The notes: a model not told the origin generated them from the sequence alone. A stretch of 64,000 nucleotides of DNA from an uncultured Flavobacteriaceae bacterium (GCA_947493535.1 CANLRK010000002.1:186001-250000), one strand, 5' to 3'. Shown: positions 7,632-18,585, numbered from the stretch's first letter. Numbers and translations are program-made.

Positions 7632-10208
7632 TTACTTCTTATTGGTTTCTTGTTTCTTGTTATTAACGCTTACGATTATTTGGTTGTCGTCTTTATTAAG
7701 ATCCATGTGTATTTTATCGCCTTCTTTAATTTTGGCTGTAATAATTTGTTCGGCTAGGGCGTCTTCAATATATTTTTGAATAGCTCTGTTTAGTGGCCTA
7801 GCTCCATATTTTTTATCATAACCTTTTTCTGCAATAAAGTCTTTGGCTTTAGTACTTAAAGTCAAGCTATAATTTAAATTACCAATGCGTTGGTATAATT
7901 TTTCTAATTCAATATCAATAATTTGATGAATGTGCTCTTTTTCTAAAGAATTAAACACGATAACATCATCTACTCGATTTAAAAATTCAGGAGCAAAAGC
8001 TTTTTTCAAAGCACTTTCAATAACTCCTTTAGCAACATCATCAGCCTGTGCTTCTCTTGCTTTTGTGCCAAAACCTACACCACCACCAAAGTCTTGCAAT
8101 TTTCTTGCGCCAACATTAGAAGTCATGATGAGTATGGTATTTCTAAAATCTATTTTTCTACCTAAAGAGTCGGTCAGATGGCCATCATCTAAAACTTGAA
8201 GTAGCATATTAAATACATCTGGATGCGCTTTTTCAATTTCATCTAAAAGAACAACAGAGTAAGGCTTTCTTCGTACTTTTTCAGTTAATTGTCCGCCTTC
8301 TTCATACCCTACATAACCAGGAGGGGCTCCAACTAAACGAGAAACGGTAAATTTTTCCATGTATTCACTCATGTCAATTCTAATAAGTGCATCATTAGAA
8401 TCAAAAAGTTCTTTAGCAAGTACTTTAGCTAATTGCGTTTTCCCTACCCCTGTTGATCCTAAGAAAATAAATGATCCAATAGGTTTGTTAGGGTCTTTTA
8501 ATCCAATACGGTTACGCTGAATTGCCTTAACAATTTTATCTACAGCTGTATCTTGACCAATTACTTTCCCTTTTATTAAGTTAGGTAATTCGGCAAGCTT
8601 GTTCGTTTCTTTTTGAGCGACTCTGTTAACTGGTATGCCAGTCATCATAGAAATTACATCGGCAACATTATCTTCAGTTACTGTTTCTTTATGTAGTTTA
8701 GTGTCTTCTTCCCATTTTTCTTGGGCTATTTCTAATTCTTTTTCAATATTTTTTTCATCATCACGTAACTTAGCAGCTTCTTCATACTTTTGTTTTTTTA
8801 CAACAAGTACTTTTTGAGCTTTAATATTTTCTAATTTTTTTTCTAACTCAATAATTTGTTTAGGTACATCGATGTTGGTAATGTGAATTCTAGAACCAGC
8901 TTCATCTAAGGCGTCTATTGCTTTGTCTGGAAGAAAACGATCCATCATGTATCGATTGGTTAATTTTACGCAAGCTTCAATAGCCTCATCGGTATAAGTT
9001 ACATTATGATGATCTTCATACTTGCCTTTAATATTGTGTAAAATTTCTATGGTTTCATCAATATTAGTTGGTTCAATAATTATCTTCTGAAAACGACGTT
9101 CTAAAGCTCCATCTTTTTCTATAGATTGTCTGTATTCATCTAAAGTGGTTGCTCCAATACATTGAATTTCACCTCTAGCTAATGCAGGTTTAAACATGTT
9201 GGAAGCGTCTAATGATCCTGTAGCTCCTCCGGCACCTACTATGGTATGGATTTCGTCTATAAAAAGAATAACATCATCATTCTTTTCAAGTTCATTCATT
9301 AAAGCTTTCATTCTTTCTTCAAACTGCCCACGGTATTTTGTGCCCGCAACTAAACTTGCTAAATCTAGAGTTACAACCCTTTTTCCGAAAAGAATACGAG
9401 AAACCTTTCTTTTTACAATCCTAAGAGCTAAACCTTCGGCAATGGCAGATTTACCTACGCCAGGTTCACCAATTAGTAATGGGTTGTTTTTTTTACGACG
9501 ACTTAATATTTGCGATACGCGTTCAATTTCTTTACTTCTTCCAACCACAGGGTCGAGTTTTCCTTCTTCTGCCATAGCAGTTAAATCTCTACCAAAATTA
9601 TCTAACACTGGTGTGTTCGACTTTTTTGCTGATTTACTTGATCCCCCTGAAGAAAAAGGGTTTTCTCTTGATGCTTCACCTTCTAAACCATCATCTTCAG
9701 AGAAAGATTCAGCTCTAGGGGAGTTGTCTATGTGTTGGTCTTCTAATTCATTAGTTTGGCTAGTACTCATATTTTTAAAATGGTCTTTAACATTTTCATA
9801 AGTTACTTTTAACTTATTTAAAAGTTTGGTTGTAGGATCGTTGTCATTTCTCAGTACGCAAAGCAATAAGTGGGCAGTATTGATAGAAGTATCTTTAAAC
9901 AGTTTAGCTTCTAAAAAGGTTGTTTTTAAAGCGCGCTCTGCTTGGCGAGTTAAATGTAGGTTCTTCTTTTCATTACCTTCTTCAAAAGAAATATTTGGGT
10001 TAGCAGGACTAAGAGTTTCTACTTTTTTACGTAAGTGATCCAAGTCAATGGTTAACAATTCTAATATTTCTACAGCTTTTCCGTTCCCATCACGCAAAAT
10101 ACCAAGCATTAAGTGTTCGGTACCAATAAAATCATGGCCCAAACGCAAAGCTTCTTCTTTGCTGTATCCAATAACGTCTTTTACTCTTGGTGTGAAATTA
10201 TCATCCAT
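7632..10208 (-). CDS. clpC: ATP-dependent Clp protease ATP-binding subunit ClpC
   Basis: 858 residues. It is a hexameric AAA+ unfoldase that feeds substrates to ClpP and also acts in protein quality control. Order of parts: Clp N-domain repeats (about 1-148), a Ser-rich acidic linker, AAA domain 1 with Walker A GEPGVGKS (247-254) and Walker B ILFIDEIH, a UVR-type coiled middle region (about 455-490) that marks ClpC rather than ClpA or ClpB, AAA domain 2 with Walker A GSTGVGKT (584-591), and the D2-small domain. It is divergent from gyrA across about 250 bases and convergent with the M36 gene. Confidence 0.96.
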   Translation of the reverse strand: MDDNFTPRVKDVIGYSKEEALRLGHDFIGTEHLMLGILRDGNGKAVEILELLTIDLDHLRKKVETLSPANPNISFEEGNEKKNLHLTRQAERALKTTFLEAKLFKDTSINTAHLLLCVLRNDNDPTTKLLNKLKVTYENVKDHFKNMSTSQTNELEDQHIDNSPRAESFSEDDGLEGEASRENPFSSGGSSKSAKKSNTPVLDNFGRDLTAMAEEGKLDPVVGRSKEIERVSQILSRRKKNNPLLIGEPGVGKSAIAEGLALRIVKRKVSRILFGKRVVTLDLASLVAGTKYRGQFEERMKALMNELEKNDDVILFIDEIHTIVGAGGATGSLDASNMFKPALARGEIQCIGATTLDEYRQSIEKDGALERRFQKIIIEPTNIDETIEILHNIKGKYEDHHNVTYTDEAIEACVKLTNRYMMDRFLPDKAIDALDEAGSRIHITNIDVPKQIIELEKKLENIKAQKVLVVKKQKYEEAAKLRDDEKNIEKELEIAQEKWEEDTKLHKETVTEDNVADVISMMTGIPVNRVAQKETNKLAELPNLIKGKVIGQDTAVDKIVKAIQRNRIGLKDPNKPIGSFIFLGSTGVGKTQLAKVLAKELFDSNDALIRIDMSEYMEKFTVSRLVGAPPGYVGYEEGGQLTEKVRRKPYSVVLLDEIEKAHPDVFNMLLQVLDDGHLTDSLGRKIDFRNTILIMTSNVGARKLQDFGGGVGFGTKAREAQADDVAKGVIESALKKAFAPEFLNRVDDVIVFNSLEKEHIHQIIDIELEKLYQRIGNLNYSLTLSTKAKDFIAEKGYDKKYGARPLNRAIQKYIEDALAEQIITAKIKEGDKIHMDLNKDDNQIIVSVNNKKQETNKK

Positions 10209-10425
10209 ATATTTTCGTATGCTATCTTATAAATTTATTAAAATTAAGTTGTTTTTATGTGTTCTTTAGTCATAAAAATTGTCCTAACCTTGCTAATTGA
10301 CAAAATATAGCTATAAAAACAAAAGAAATTAACTAAAATTTATCAACTTTTTAAAGGTGTATAACTGTTGATAAATTCACTTAAAATAGGTAGGGAATTC
10401 GCTTAGTTAATACATATAAATTATG

Positions 10426-10433
10426 TATATTGG
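10426..10433 (+). promoter_or_regulatory. Candidate -7 promoter element for gyrA
   Basis: TATATTGG, 26 bases before the gyrA ATG, is one mismatch from TAnnTTTG. The rest of the clpC-gyrA gap (10209-10425) is AT-rich and shows no gene and no clear second promoter. Confidence 0.35.
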
Positions 10434-10459
10434 CTCGTTGAAAAAATAAATTATAGTAC

Positions 10460-12982
10460 ATGACAGACGGAGATAAACTGATACCGATTAATATTGAAGA
10501 TGAAATGAAGTCAGCCTACATTGATTATTCAATGTCGGTTATTGTATCACGTGCATTACCAGATGTAAGAGATGGGATGAAACCCGTACACAGAAGAGTG
10601 CTTTTTGGAATGCATGAACTTGGAGTAGCTTCAAACAAAGCTTATAAAAAATCTGCAAGAATTGTAGGAGAAGTACTAGGTAAATATCACCCGCACGGAG
10701 ATACTTCAGTATACGATGCTATGGTACGTATGGCTCAAGAGTGGAGTTTGCGTTATATGCTGGTTGATGGGCAAGGTAACTTCGGTTCAGTAGATGGTGA
10801 TAGTCCTGCTGCAATGCGTTATACAGAGGTACGTATGCGTAAAATATCTGAAGATATGTTAGCAGATATTGATAAAGATACTGTAGATCATCAATTAAAT
10901 TTTGATGATACGTTAAAAGAACCTAAGGTGTTGCCAACGCGTATACCTGGTTTATTGGTTAACGGAGCGTCAGGTATTGCTGTAGGTATGGCAACAAATA
11001 TGCCACCTCATAACCTTACAGAGGTTGTAGATGGGACCATAGCCTATATTGATAATAATGATATTGAAATTGACGAGCTAATGCAGCACGTTAAGGCTCC
11101 TGATTTTCCTACAGGAGGAGTGATTTATGGTTACGATGGTGTGCGTGAAGCATTTAAAACAGGTAGAGGCCGTATTGTAGTTAGAGGGAAAGCTATTATT
11201 GAAGAGGTTGCTGGTAGAGAATGTATAATTGTGTCAGAAATTCCTTATCAAGTAAATAAGGCTGATATGATTAAGAAAACAGCTGACTTAATTAATGATA
11301 AAAAGCTAGAAGGTATATCTTCAATTAGAGATGAGTCAGACCGTAAAGGAATGCGTATTGTTTATGTGCTTAAGCGAGATGCAGTGCCTAATATTGTATT
11401 AAATAAATTATTTAAATATACAGCATTACAATCGTCATTTAGTGTTAACAATATAGCATTGGTTAACGGAAAGCCGCAAATGTTAAATTTAAAAGAGTTA
11501 ATTCATTACTTTGTTGAACATAGGCATGATGTAGTTGTTAGAAGAACTAAATATCTTTTAAACAAAGCAGAAGAAAGAGCACATATTTTAGAAGGCTTAA
11601 TTATAGCTTCTGACAATATTGATGAAGTAATTGCTTTAATACGTGGCTCTAAAAATGCCGAAGAAGCAAGAACTAAATTGATTGAGCGTTTTAGTTTAAC
11701 CGAAATTCAAGCACGTGCTATTGTTGAAATGCGCTTGCGTCAGCTTACAGGTCTTGAGCAAGATAAATTACGTGCAGAGTATGACGAGTTGATGCTTACA
11801 ATTCAAGATTTAAAAGACATCTTAGCAAGTGAACCTCGCAGAATGGAAATTATAAAAGAAGAGCTGTTAGAGGTACAGAAAAAGTACGGAGATGAGCGTC
11901 GTTCAGAAATTAACTATGCAGGTGGTGATGTAAGTATAGAGGATTTAATTCCGAATAGTAATGTGGTAATAACTATTTCACATGCAGGATATATTAAACG
12001 AACTTCTTTAGATGAGTATAAAAAGCAAAATAGAGGAGGAGTTGGGACCAAAGGTTCTTCTACTAGAAATGAAGATTTCCTAGAGCATCTTTTTGTAGGT
12101 ACTAATCACCAATATATGTTATTCTTTACCCAAAAAGGAAAATGTTTCTGGATGCGTGTTTATGAAATACCAGAAGGAAGTAAATCATCAAAGGGTAGAG
12201 CAATTCAGAACCTAATAAATATTGAGCAAGACGATAAGGTTAAAGCCTTTATTTGTACACAAGATTTAAAAGACGAGGAATATATTAATAATCATTATGT
12301 GATAATGGCTACTAAAAAGGGACAAGTTAAGAAAACCTCTTTAGAGCAATACTCACGTCCGCGTACCAACGGTATTAACGCCATAACTATTAAAGAAGGA
12401 GATGAGTTATTAGAAGCTAAATTAACAACAGGTAATAGCCAGGTAATGCTAGCGTTAAAATCTGGTAAGTCTATCCGTTTTGAAGAGAGTAAAACTCGAC
12501 CTATGGGTAGAGGTGCATCGGGAGTTAGAGGAATTACATTAGCTCATGATAATGATGAGGTGGTAGGTATGATAGCTGTTGATGATATGGAAAGTAATAT
12601 TTTAGTAGTTTCAGAAAATGGTTATGGTAAACGTTCAAGTCTAGAAGATTATAGAGTTACTAATCGTGGTGGTAAGGGTGTAAAAACCATTTCAATTACT
12701 GATAAAACAGGTGAATTAGTAGCAATTAAAAATGTTACTGATGAAGACGATTTAATGATAATTAACAAATCTGGATTAACTATTAGGATGGCAGTTTCCG
12801 ACTTACGTGTTATGGGGCGCGCAACACAAGGGGTGCGTTTAATTAACTTAAAAGGAAAAGATTCTATTGCTGCAGTAGCTAAAGTAATGCCAGAGGATGA
12901 GGACGAGGAGATAATTACTGAAGAAGGAGTGATGGAAGATAATGGCACAACAATTGCTCCTAATACAACAGAAGAAGAATAA
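10460..12982 (+). CDS. gyrA: DNA gyrase subunit A
   Basis: 840 residues. With GyrB it forms the type II topoisomerase that introduces negative supercoils. The winged-helix/tower breakage-reunion part (about 1-500) carries the catalytic tyrosine Tyr121 in AAMRYTEVR, and the quinolone-pocket segment reads [17 protein letters not shown]. Thr takes the place of the Ser found in E. coli at the first key position, which I recall as usual in flavobacteria. The C-terminal part holds beta-pinwheel repeats and a GyrA-box-like stretch ([10 protein letters not shown]), then an acidic tail. Confidence 0.97.
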   Translation: MTDGDKLIPINIEDEMKSAYIDYSMSVIVSRALPDVRDGMKPVHRRVLFGMHELGVASNKAYKKSARIVGEVLGKYHPHGDTSVYDAMVRMAQEWSLRYMLVDGQGNFGSVDGDSPAAMRYTEVRMRKISEDMLADIDKDTVDHQLNFDDTLKEPKVLPTRIPGLLVNGASGIAVGMATNMPPHNLTEVVDGTIAYIDNNDIEIDELMQHVKAPDFPTGGVIYGYDGVREAFKTGRGRIVVRGKAIIEEVAGRECIIVSEIPYQVNKADMIKKTADLINDKKLEGISSIRDESDRKGMRIVYVLKRDAVPNIVLNKLFKYTALQSSFSVNNIALVNGKPQMLNLKELIHYFVEHRHDVVVRRTKYLLNKAEERAHILEGLIIASDNIDEVIALIRGSKNAEEARTKLIERFSLTEIQARAIVEMRLRQLTGLEQDKLRAEYDELMLTIQDLKDILASEPRRMEIIKEELLEVQKKYGDERRSEINYAGGDVSIEDLIPNSNVVITISHAGYIKRTSLDEYKKQNRGGVGTKGSSTRNEDFLEHLFVGTNHQYMLFFTQKGKCFWMRVYEIPEGSKSSKGRAIQNLINIEQDDKVKAFICTQDLKDEEYINNHYVIMATKKGQVKKTSLEQYSRPRTNGINAITIKEGDELLEAKLTTGNSQVMLALKSGKSIRFEESKTRPMGRGASGVRGITLAHDNDEVVGMIAVDDMESNILVVSENGYGKRSSLEDYRVTNRGGKGVKTISITDKTGELVAIKNVTDEDDLMIINKSGLTIRMAVSDLRVMGRATQGVRLINLKGKDSIAAVAKVMPEDEDEEIITEEGVMEDNGTTIAPNTTEEE

Positions 12983-13005
12983 ATTAATAATTAATTGAAT
13001 ATATA

Positions 13006-13050
13006 AAGAGCCACATAACTGTTATAAAATAGCATCATGTGGCTTTTTTT
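13006..13050 (+). terminator. Rho-independent terminator after gyrA
   Basis: The stem AGCCACAT/ATGTGGCT with a long A-T loop is followed by a T run. It lies 23 bases after the gyrA stop and overlaps the first codons of an over-extended reading of the next gene, which helps to decide that gene's true start. Confidence 0.8.
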
Positions 13051-13069
13051 ATCCCAAAGTAAATATACA

Positions 13070-14305
13070 ATGAAAAAACAAGTACTCGCATTAGCATTAT
13101 TCGGATTAACAACAGTAGCTTTTGCCCAAAAAAATGAAGTTAAAGCTTTAGAGAAAGCAGTTAAATCTGAAAAATTCGCGGAAACAAAAAGTTTAATTGC
13201 AGCAGCTGAAAATGTAATTGCAAATGCTGATGATAAAACAAAAGCAAAATATTACTATTTAAAAGCAAAAGCAATGCTAAATAGTACTGATTATAAAGGT
13301 ATGGCAGCAGCTCTAAAAGAGTTTGAAGCTAATAACACCTCAAAGTATGAAGTTGAAATTTCGCAATTAAAAGAAAATGTAACAGGTAAGTTAGTAAATG
13401 AGGCTATTGCTGATCAAGGAGTGGGAAAGCAAGCAGCATCAGCCAATAAACTAGAAACAGCATACAGACTTTCAGGTAATTTAGAGTATTTGTTTTATGC
13501 TGGAGCAGCATACGTAACGGCTAAGGATTATAAATCGGCTTTACCTTTATATAAAGAATTGAAAGAAAAGAAATATACAGGAATTAAAACTGAATATTAC
13601 GCATACAATAAGGAAACTAAGCAAGAAGAATCTTTTCCAAATAAAGAGATGAGAACAATTGCGTTAAAAACAGGTTCTCATATTAAGCCAACAGAAAAAC
13701 AAACTGAGTCTGTATTACCAAGTATTATAAAAAATATTGCTTATATGTATGTTGAATTGGGTGATACTGAGGCTGCAGTAGCTGCTATTCAGGATGCTAG
13801 AGCTAGTGAACCTACAAATATCGATTTAATTTTAACTGAGGCTAATTTATACTTGCAGTTAGGAAAAAAAGATAAGTTTAAAACACTAATGGAGAAAGCT
13901 GTAAAGCAAGATCCTACTAACCCTGTGTTATTTTTTAATTTAGGGGTTATTGCTGCAGAACAAGGCGAAAAATCAGCTGCTGAAAAATACTATCAAAAAA
14001 GTATAGAATTAGACCCTAAAAATATAAATGCAAACTTTAATATGGGAGCATTAATTTTAAGTGAGGAAACCGTGATTGTTGAAGAAATGAATTCATTGGG
14101 GACATCTGCTGTTGACAATAAAAAGTATGATGCTTTGCAAGAAAAAAGAAATGCGGTTTACACGAAAGCATTACCATATTTAGAAAAAGTATTGGAGATT
14201 GATGCTAAAAATAAAGATGCTGCAAATACCTTAAAGAACATTTATAGTGTTTTAGGGAAAACAGCTAAATTTAAAGAAATGAAAGCTTTGTTAGAAACGC
14301 TTTAG
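13070..14305 (+). CDS. Secreted TPR-repeat protein
   Basis: 411 residues from the ATG at 13070. A frame-open ATG at 13037 would add 11 residues but lies inside the gyrA terminator and would bury the signal peptide (MKKQVLALALFGLTTVAFAQ), so it is rejected. The mature protein is largely helical and contains tetratricopeptide repeats, clearest at about 270-330 (NPVLFFNLGVIAAEQGEKSAAEKYY, then NINANFNMGALIL). It is probably a periplasmic protein-interaction scaffold; the partner is not known. It is transcribed alone and ends at a bidirectional terminator. Confidence 0.85.
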   Translation: MKKQVLALALFGLTTVAFAQKNEVKALEKAVKSEKFAETKSLIAAAENVIANADDKTKAKYYYLKAKAMLNSTDYKGMAAALKEFEANNTSKYEVEISQLKENVTGKLVNEAIADQGVGKQAASANKLETAYRLSGNLEYLFYAGAAYVTAKDYKSALPLYKELKEKKYTGIKTEYYAYNKETKQEESFPNKEMRTIALKTGSHIKPTEKQTESVLPSIIKNIAYMYVELGDTEAAVAAIQDARASEPTNIDLILTEANLYLQLGKKDKFKTLMEKAVKQDPTNPVLFFNLGVIAAEQGEKSAAEKYYQKSIELDPKNINANFNMGALILSEETVIVEEMNSLGTSAVDNKKYDALQEKRNAVYTKALPYLEKVLEIDAKNKDAANTLKNIYSVLGKTAKFKEMKALLETL

Positions 14306-14324
14306 TTTTTAGATAGAGTTATAT

Positions 14325-14354
14325 AAAAAAAGGAGCTATTCAGCTCCTTTTTTA
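14325..14354. terminator. Bidirectional terminator between the TPR gene and the NlpC/P60 gene
   Basis: AAAAGGAGCT pairs with AGCTCCTTTT across a 4-base loop, with A and T runs on either side. It serves the convergent genes ending at 14305 (+) and 14358 (-). Confidence 0.85.
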
Positions 14355-14357
14355 GTT

Positions 14358-15107
14358 TTATATAATACGTTTTATAACTCGAAGTTTATGAGTATGAGTG
14401 TTTCTTTCGGTATTAAAAATTCCTGTATGGTCAATTCTATCTACACGAACGCAACCATGAGCATGGATAATATAATTATCTTTCATGATGATACCTACAT
14501 GTGTAATAATTCCTTCATTATTATCAAAAAAAGCTAAATCTCCAGGTTCACTTTCTTCAATAAAACTTAAGGCTTCTCCTTGAGTTGCTTGTTGAGAAGC
14601 ATCTCGGAAAATTTTATAACCGTTTAATTTATAAACCATTTGAGTAAAACCACTACAATCAATACCAAAAGGAGTTTTACCTCCCCATAAATATGGGGCA
14701 TTTAAATACATAAATGCTGTAGAAATCAAATTGCTTTTTAGTTGTTTTCCAGTAATAATTTCACCGTCATAATGGTGTTTAAATAATAAACTCCCATTAA
14801 GGCTTGCGCCTAATGGTATCATATTAAGGTGCCCTTCCTGTGTAGTTACATATTCTACTAAATCAGCACTAAGTTGTGGAGATTCAGAAGAAATTTGTTT
14901 GTATATCTCCTCTGAAATTTCCACATATTGTTTATTGTCAATCCAACCTTCGTATTTATCAAAAGCTAACCGAATTTTACTCCATTTTTTACGTTGCTCA
15001 AGTACTTTAAAGCAATCGCCATATAATACTTGTGAAACTAATTCACTAGTATCTGAAGCTTCAAGCCGTAAAGGAACAATGCTTAAATGTGTAATTCCGT
15101 ATTGCAT
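14358..15107 (-). CDS. NlpC/P60 family cell-wall hydrolase (C40 peptidase)
   Basis: 249 residues. N-terminal SH3-like region (about 1-75; SKIRLAFDKYEGWIDNKQYV is a typical bacterial SH3 strand), a second SH3-like stretch, then the NlpC/P60 catalytic domain (about 125-249). Catalytic Cys is in GIDCSGFTQMVY, the catalytic His in THVGIIM, and the third polar residue in YIIHAHG. The family cleaves peptide stems of peptidoglycan, usually the D-gamma-Glu to diamino acid bond. No signal peptide is visible, so it could act on cytoplasmic recycling peptides. The start is the ATG 18 bases after the thiolase stop, so the two genes form an operon. Confidence 0.9.
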   Translation of the reverse strand: MQYGITHLSIVPLRLEASDTSELVSQVLYGDCFKVLEQRKKWSKIRLAFDKYEGWIDNKQYVEISEEIYKQISSESPQLSADLVEYVTTQEGHLNMIPLGASLNGSLLFKHHYDGEIITGKQLKSNLISTAFMYLNAPYLWGGKTPFGIDCSGFTQMVYKLNGYKIFRDASQQATQGEALSFIEESEPGDLAFFDNNEGIITHVGIIMKDNYIIHAHGCVRVDRIDHTGIFNTERNTHTHKLRVIKRII

Positions 15108-15125
15108 TTAATATACGCTTATGTG

Positions 15126-16304
15126 TTAGGCTTTTTCAATAACAATTGCTGATGCACCACCACCACCGTTACAAATAGCAGCAGCACCTGTTTTTGCATT
15201 GTTTTGCTCTAAAACATTTAATAAAGTAATTAGTATACGTACTCCAGAACAACCTAAAGGATGTCCTAATGAAACGGCACCACCATTTACATTTACATTG
15301 CTATCGTTTAGTCCTAATATTTTCATGTTAGCTAATCCTACAACAGAAAAAGCTTCATTAAATTCAAAATAATCTACATTTTCTAATTTTGTGTTAGCTT
15401 TTGCAAGAGCTTTAGGTAATGCTTTTGCAGGTGCAGTAGTAAACCACTTCGGTTCTTGTGCGGCATCAGCATATCCTGTTATTGTAGCTAATGGGGTTAA
15501 ACCTAACTGGTTAGCTTTGTCTTCAGACATAAGAATTACTGCTCCGGCACCATCATTAATAGTTGATGAGTTTGCCGCTGTAGCGGTACCTTCTTTGGTA
15601 AAAGCAGGGCGTAAATTAGGTACTTTATCAAGTTTAACATTAGTAAACTCTTCATCTTTACTTACTATTACAGGTTCACCTCTTCGTTGAGGGACTTCTA
15701 CAGGAACAACTTCATTGTCAAATTTACCTGCTTCCCATGCAGCTGCGGATCGTTTGTATGATTCAATAGCAAACTTGTCTTGTTCTTCTCTTGAAATATT
15801 ATATTCTGTAGCACAAGCGTCGGCACAAACTCCCATAGCTTCTTGGCTATAAGCATCTACTAATCCGTCTACTTGCATACCGTCAAGCATTTTCGTAGGG
15901 CCAAATTTTGTTGATGATCTTGCATGAAAATAATGAGGTATTAAGCTCATGTTTTCCATACCACCAGCAACAACTACTTCAGCATCGCCACTTTTAATAG
16001 CTTGAGCAGCTTGCATAACAGCTTTCATTCCTGAAGCACAAACTTTATTAATTGTTGTAGCAGGAACGTTTTCAGAAATACCTGCATACATTGCTGCTTG
16101 ACGTGCCGGAGCCTGACCATTACCTGCCTGTACAACATTACCCATGATTACTTCGTCAACTTCATTGGTGTCAAGGTTAATTTTAGCTAAAGCACCTTTA
16201 ATTGCAGCAGCACCTAATTTAGTAGCAGGAACAGATGATAAACTTCCTAAAAAACTTCCAATTGGCGTTCTTGCGGCAGCAACAATTACAACTTTTGTAC
16301 TCAT
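15126..16304 (-). CDS. Acetyl-CoA C-acetyltransferase (thiolase)
   Basis: 392 residues from the ATG at 16304 (MSTKVVIVAAARTPIG), the usual thiolase N-terminus; an upstream in-frame start at 16403 would add 33 non-homologous residues. The active-site nucleophile Cys is in NKVCASGMKAVM, with the FNEAF motif, the GHPLGCSG histidine loop and the CNGGGGAS C-terminal cysteine loop. It condenses two acetyl-CoA or cleaves acetoacetyl-CoA. The motifs do not decide between the biosynthetic and the fatty-acid-oxidation role. It is co-transcribed with the NlpC/P60 gene and divergent from the HD phosphohydrolase gene. Confidence 0.94.
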   Translation of the reverse strand: MSTKVVIVAAARTPIGSFLGSLSSVPATKLGAAAIKGALAKINLDTNEVDEVIMGNVVQAGNGQAPARQAAMYAGISENVPATTINKVCASGMKAVMQAAQAIKSGDAEVVVAGGMENMSLIPHYFHARSSTKFGPTKMLDGMQVDGLVDAYSQEAMGVCADACATEYNISREEQDKFAIESYKRSAAAWEAGKFDNEVVPVEVPQRRGEPVIVSKDEEFTNVKLDKVPNLRPAFTKEGTATAANSSTINDGAGAVILMSEDKANQLGLTPLATITGYADAAQEPKWFTTAPAKALPKALAKANTKLENVDYFEFNEAFSVVGLANMKILGLNDSNVNVNGGAVSLGHPLGCSGVRILITLLNVLEQNNAKTGAAAICNGGGGASAIVIEKA

Positions 16305-16451
16305 ATCTTTAAAACTTTTAGAATTCTTAATTTGTTTATACGTTTGCGAATTTAATGATTTTTTGCCGTCTTTGTAAATATTATTAATAGTGATTTTTCT
16401 CAAATACTTTTAAAAACATTTTTGGATACTGCATTGGCATTTTAATTTTAG

Positions 16452-16459
16452 TATTTTTG
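16452..16459 (+). promoter_or_regulatory. Candidate -7 promoter element for the PgpH-like gene
   Basis: TATTTTTG matches TAnnTTTG exactly and lies 19 bases before the ATG at 16479. The upstream TTTG at 16421-16424 is too far away (27-base gap), so only the -7 part is convincing. Confidence 0.4.
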
Positions 16460-16478
16460 AAATAATTACAATGTTATT

Positions 16479-18533
16479 ATGAAAAAAAACTTAAGTAGCT
16501 TATACCAATATCAATCTATTATTTATAGGGTTTTATTATTTGTAGTTGCTACTTTTTTAATTGTATACTTATTTCCGAAAGGGGGATCTTTTAAATATAA
16601 TTTTGAAAAAGGAAAAGTATGGCAAAATGAAAATTTATATGCTCCTTTTGATTTTGCAATACAGAAAACACCTGAGCAAATACAAAAGGAGTCAGAATTA
16701 CTAAAAGAGCAATTACCCTATTATTTTATTGCAGATTCACTTATTGCAAAAAGCTCCGAACAAAACTTGCTGCAAGAATTTTCAATGACATTTCCAGATA
16801 GCATTTCTATTGAATTTAAAAATGATGTTCGTAAAAAATTAATAGCTACTGTTAAAGAATTATATCATTATGGTATTTTATCAGAAGATTTAACGTTTTC
16901 GCCATCAAAAGCAGTTATTGTTAAGCATAAAAACTCTGAAATAGCTATGTCTGCTCAGTTTTCAGAGCTTTTTCATGCAGATAATTTAAAAGATCATTTA
17001 GAGTATAATTTTTCAGATTCTCTATATAAGCCGTATAAAAATTATTTAACGGCAATTTTTTACAAGAATATAAAGGAAAACTTAAGGTTTGATAGTGATT
17101 TTACTGAAAATATTTTTCAACAAGAGAAAAGCAGTATACTACCTACCATTGGTTTATTGAAAGAAAATACAATAATAATATCTAAAGGAGAGGTAATAGA
17201 GGGTGATAAGTATCAAAAACTTTTATCATTAAAAAATATTTATGAATCGCAGGTTTGGAGTGAATCCAATTATAACTGGATTGTTTTTGGGTATGTAGTT
17301 TTAGTGGTTTTGGCTTTATTAATGTTGGTGTTATTTATAAAAAAGTACAGGCCGTCTGTTTATAATAACAATACCAAGCTAACATTTATTGTATTCAATA
17401 TTATTGTAATGATTTTTATTACTACTGTAGTCATAAAATTTCAACCAAATTATTTATATGTAGTACCTATATGTATTTTACCATTAATTTTAAAGGCTTT
17501 TTTTGATGCTCGTTTAGGGTTGTTTACGCATGTAATTACGGTGTTGCTTATTGGCTTTATAGTACCTAATAGTTATGAGTATATGTTTTTGCAAATTATT
17601 GCAGGTATTATTACTATACTTACTGTTTCAGAGTTGTATAAGCGTGTGAATTTATTTATATCTGTAGCACAAATAACGGGAGTATATATTGTAGCATATT
17701 TCTCATTTTATATTATTCATGAAGGAAATATGGAAAGTTTAGAATGGGAGAATTTTGGGTTATTTTTATTATGTGGGTTAGCAATGCTATTTGCACAGCC
17801 TTTAATTTATATTTATGAGAAAGTATTCGGTTTGGTATCAGATGTTTCATTGTTAGAGCTTTCAGATACAAATTCAAAACTATTAAAGCTTTTAGCAGAT
17901 AAGGCTCCAGGAACTTTTCATCATTCATTAAATGTCGCTAATTTAGCCGAAGCTGCAGCAAATGAAATAGGAGCAAACGCAATGCTAGTAAGAGTTGGTG
18001 CTTTATATCATGATATAGGTAAAATGAATAACCCAACATATTTTATAGAAAATCAAAGTACATCAATAAATCCACACAATGAACTAGCTCCTAAAGAAAG
18101 TGCTCAAATTATTATTAATCATGTTTTAGAAGGAATTGAAATTGCAAAAAAATATAATCTACCAGATCGTATTATTGATTTTATTCGTACGCACCATGGT
18201 ACAAGCTTGGTATATTATTTTTATAGCTTAGAAAAAAACAATAGTGAGGAAGTGGTTAATGAAGAAGATTTTAAGTATAAAGGCCCTAAGCCATTTTCAA
18301 AAGAAACAGCTATTTTAATGATGTGTGATAGTATAGAGGCGGCCTCTAAGAGTATAAGTGAGCCAGATTATACAAAAATTAGTAATTTTGTAGATAGTAT
18401 TATAGAGAAGCAAAAAGCTGATGGCCAATTTTTAAATGCAGATATTACATTTAAAGAAATAGAGTTAATTAAAAAGGTTTTAAAACTAAAATTAATAAAT
18501 GTATACCATTTAAGGATAGCCTATCCGGACTAA
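16479..18533 (+). CDS. 7TM-HD family phosphohydrolase (PgpH-like cyclic di-AMP phosphodiesterase)
   Basis: 684 residues. One N-terminal membrane helix (about 15-35), an extracytoplasmic 7TMR-HDED-type domain (about 40-255), a multi-helix membrane block (about 265-450) and a cytoplasmic HD domain. The metal-binding residues are visible in TFHHSLNVANLAEA, LYHDIGKM (His511-Asp512), the IINHV and RTHHG histidines and MMCDSIEAASKS. In characterised members such as Listeria PgpH this layout hydrolyses cyclic di-AMP, so it probably tunes that messenger in response to a signal outside the membrane. The substrate here is inferred from the family. Confidence 0.9.
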   Translation: MKKNLSSLYQYQSIIYRVLLFVVATFLIVYLFPKGGSFKYNFEKGKVWQNENLYAPFDFAIQKTPEQIQKESELLKEQLPYYFIADSLIAKSSEQNLLQEFSMTFPDSISIEFKNDVRKKLIATVKELYHYGILSEDLTFSPSKAVIVKHKNSEIAMSAQFSELFHADNLKDHLEYNFSDSLYKPYKNYLTAIFYKNIKENLRFDSDFTENIFQQEKSSILPTIGLLKENTIIISKGEVIEGDKYQKLLSLKNIYESQVWSESNYNWIVFGYVVLVVLALLMLVLFIKKYRPSVYNNNTKLTFIVFNIIVMIFITTVVIKFQPNYLYVVPICILPLILKAFFDARLGLFTHVITVLLIGFIVPNSYEYMFLQIIAGIITILTVSELYKRVNLFISVAQITGVYIVAYFSFYIIHEGNMESLEWENFGLFLLCGLAMLFAQPLIYIYEKVFGLVSDVSLLELSDTNSKLLKLLADKAPGTFHHSLNVANLAEAAANEIGANAMLVRVGALYHDIGKMNNPTYFIENQSTSINPHNELAPKESAQIIINHVLEGIEIAKKYNLPDRIIDFIRTHHGTSLVYYFYSLEKNNSEEVVNEEDFKYKGPKPFSKETAILMMCDSIEAASKSISEPDYTKISNFVDSIIEKQKADGQFLNADITFKEIELIKKVLKLKLINVYHLRIAYPD

Positions 18534-18585
18534 AGGCGTTGATATTTAAAAGATTAAAAAAAAGCTTGAAAAAATCTTTAAAAAA

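Noticed and set aside
9196-9801. 201-codon open frame on the plus strand inside clpC
   Set aside because: It is antisense to the conserved first AAA domain of ClpC. Its low-complexity Ser/Leu/Phe-rich translation is what an antisense frame gives, and it has no promoter or family match.
13037-13069. Upstream ATG extending the TPR protein by 11 residues
   Set aside because: It lies within the gyrA terminator hairpin and would place extra residues before a clean signal peptide; the ATG at 13070 is preferred.
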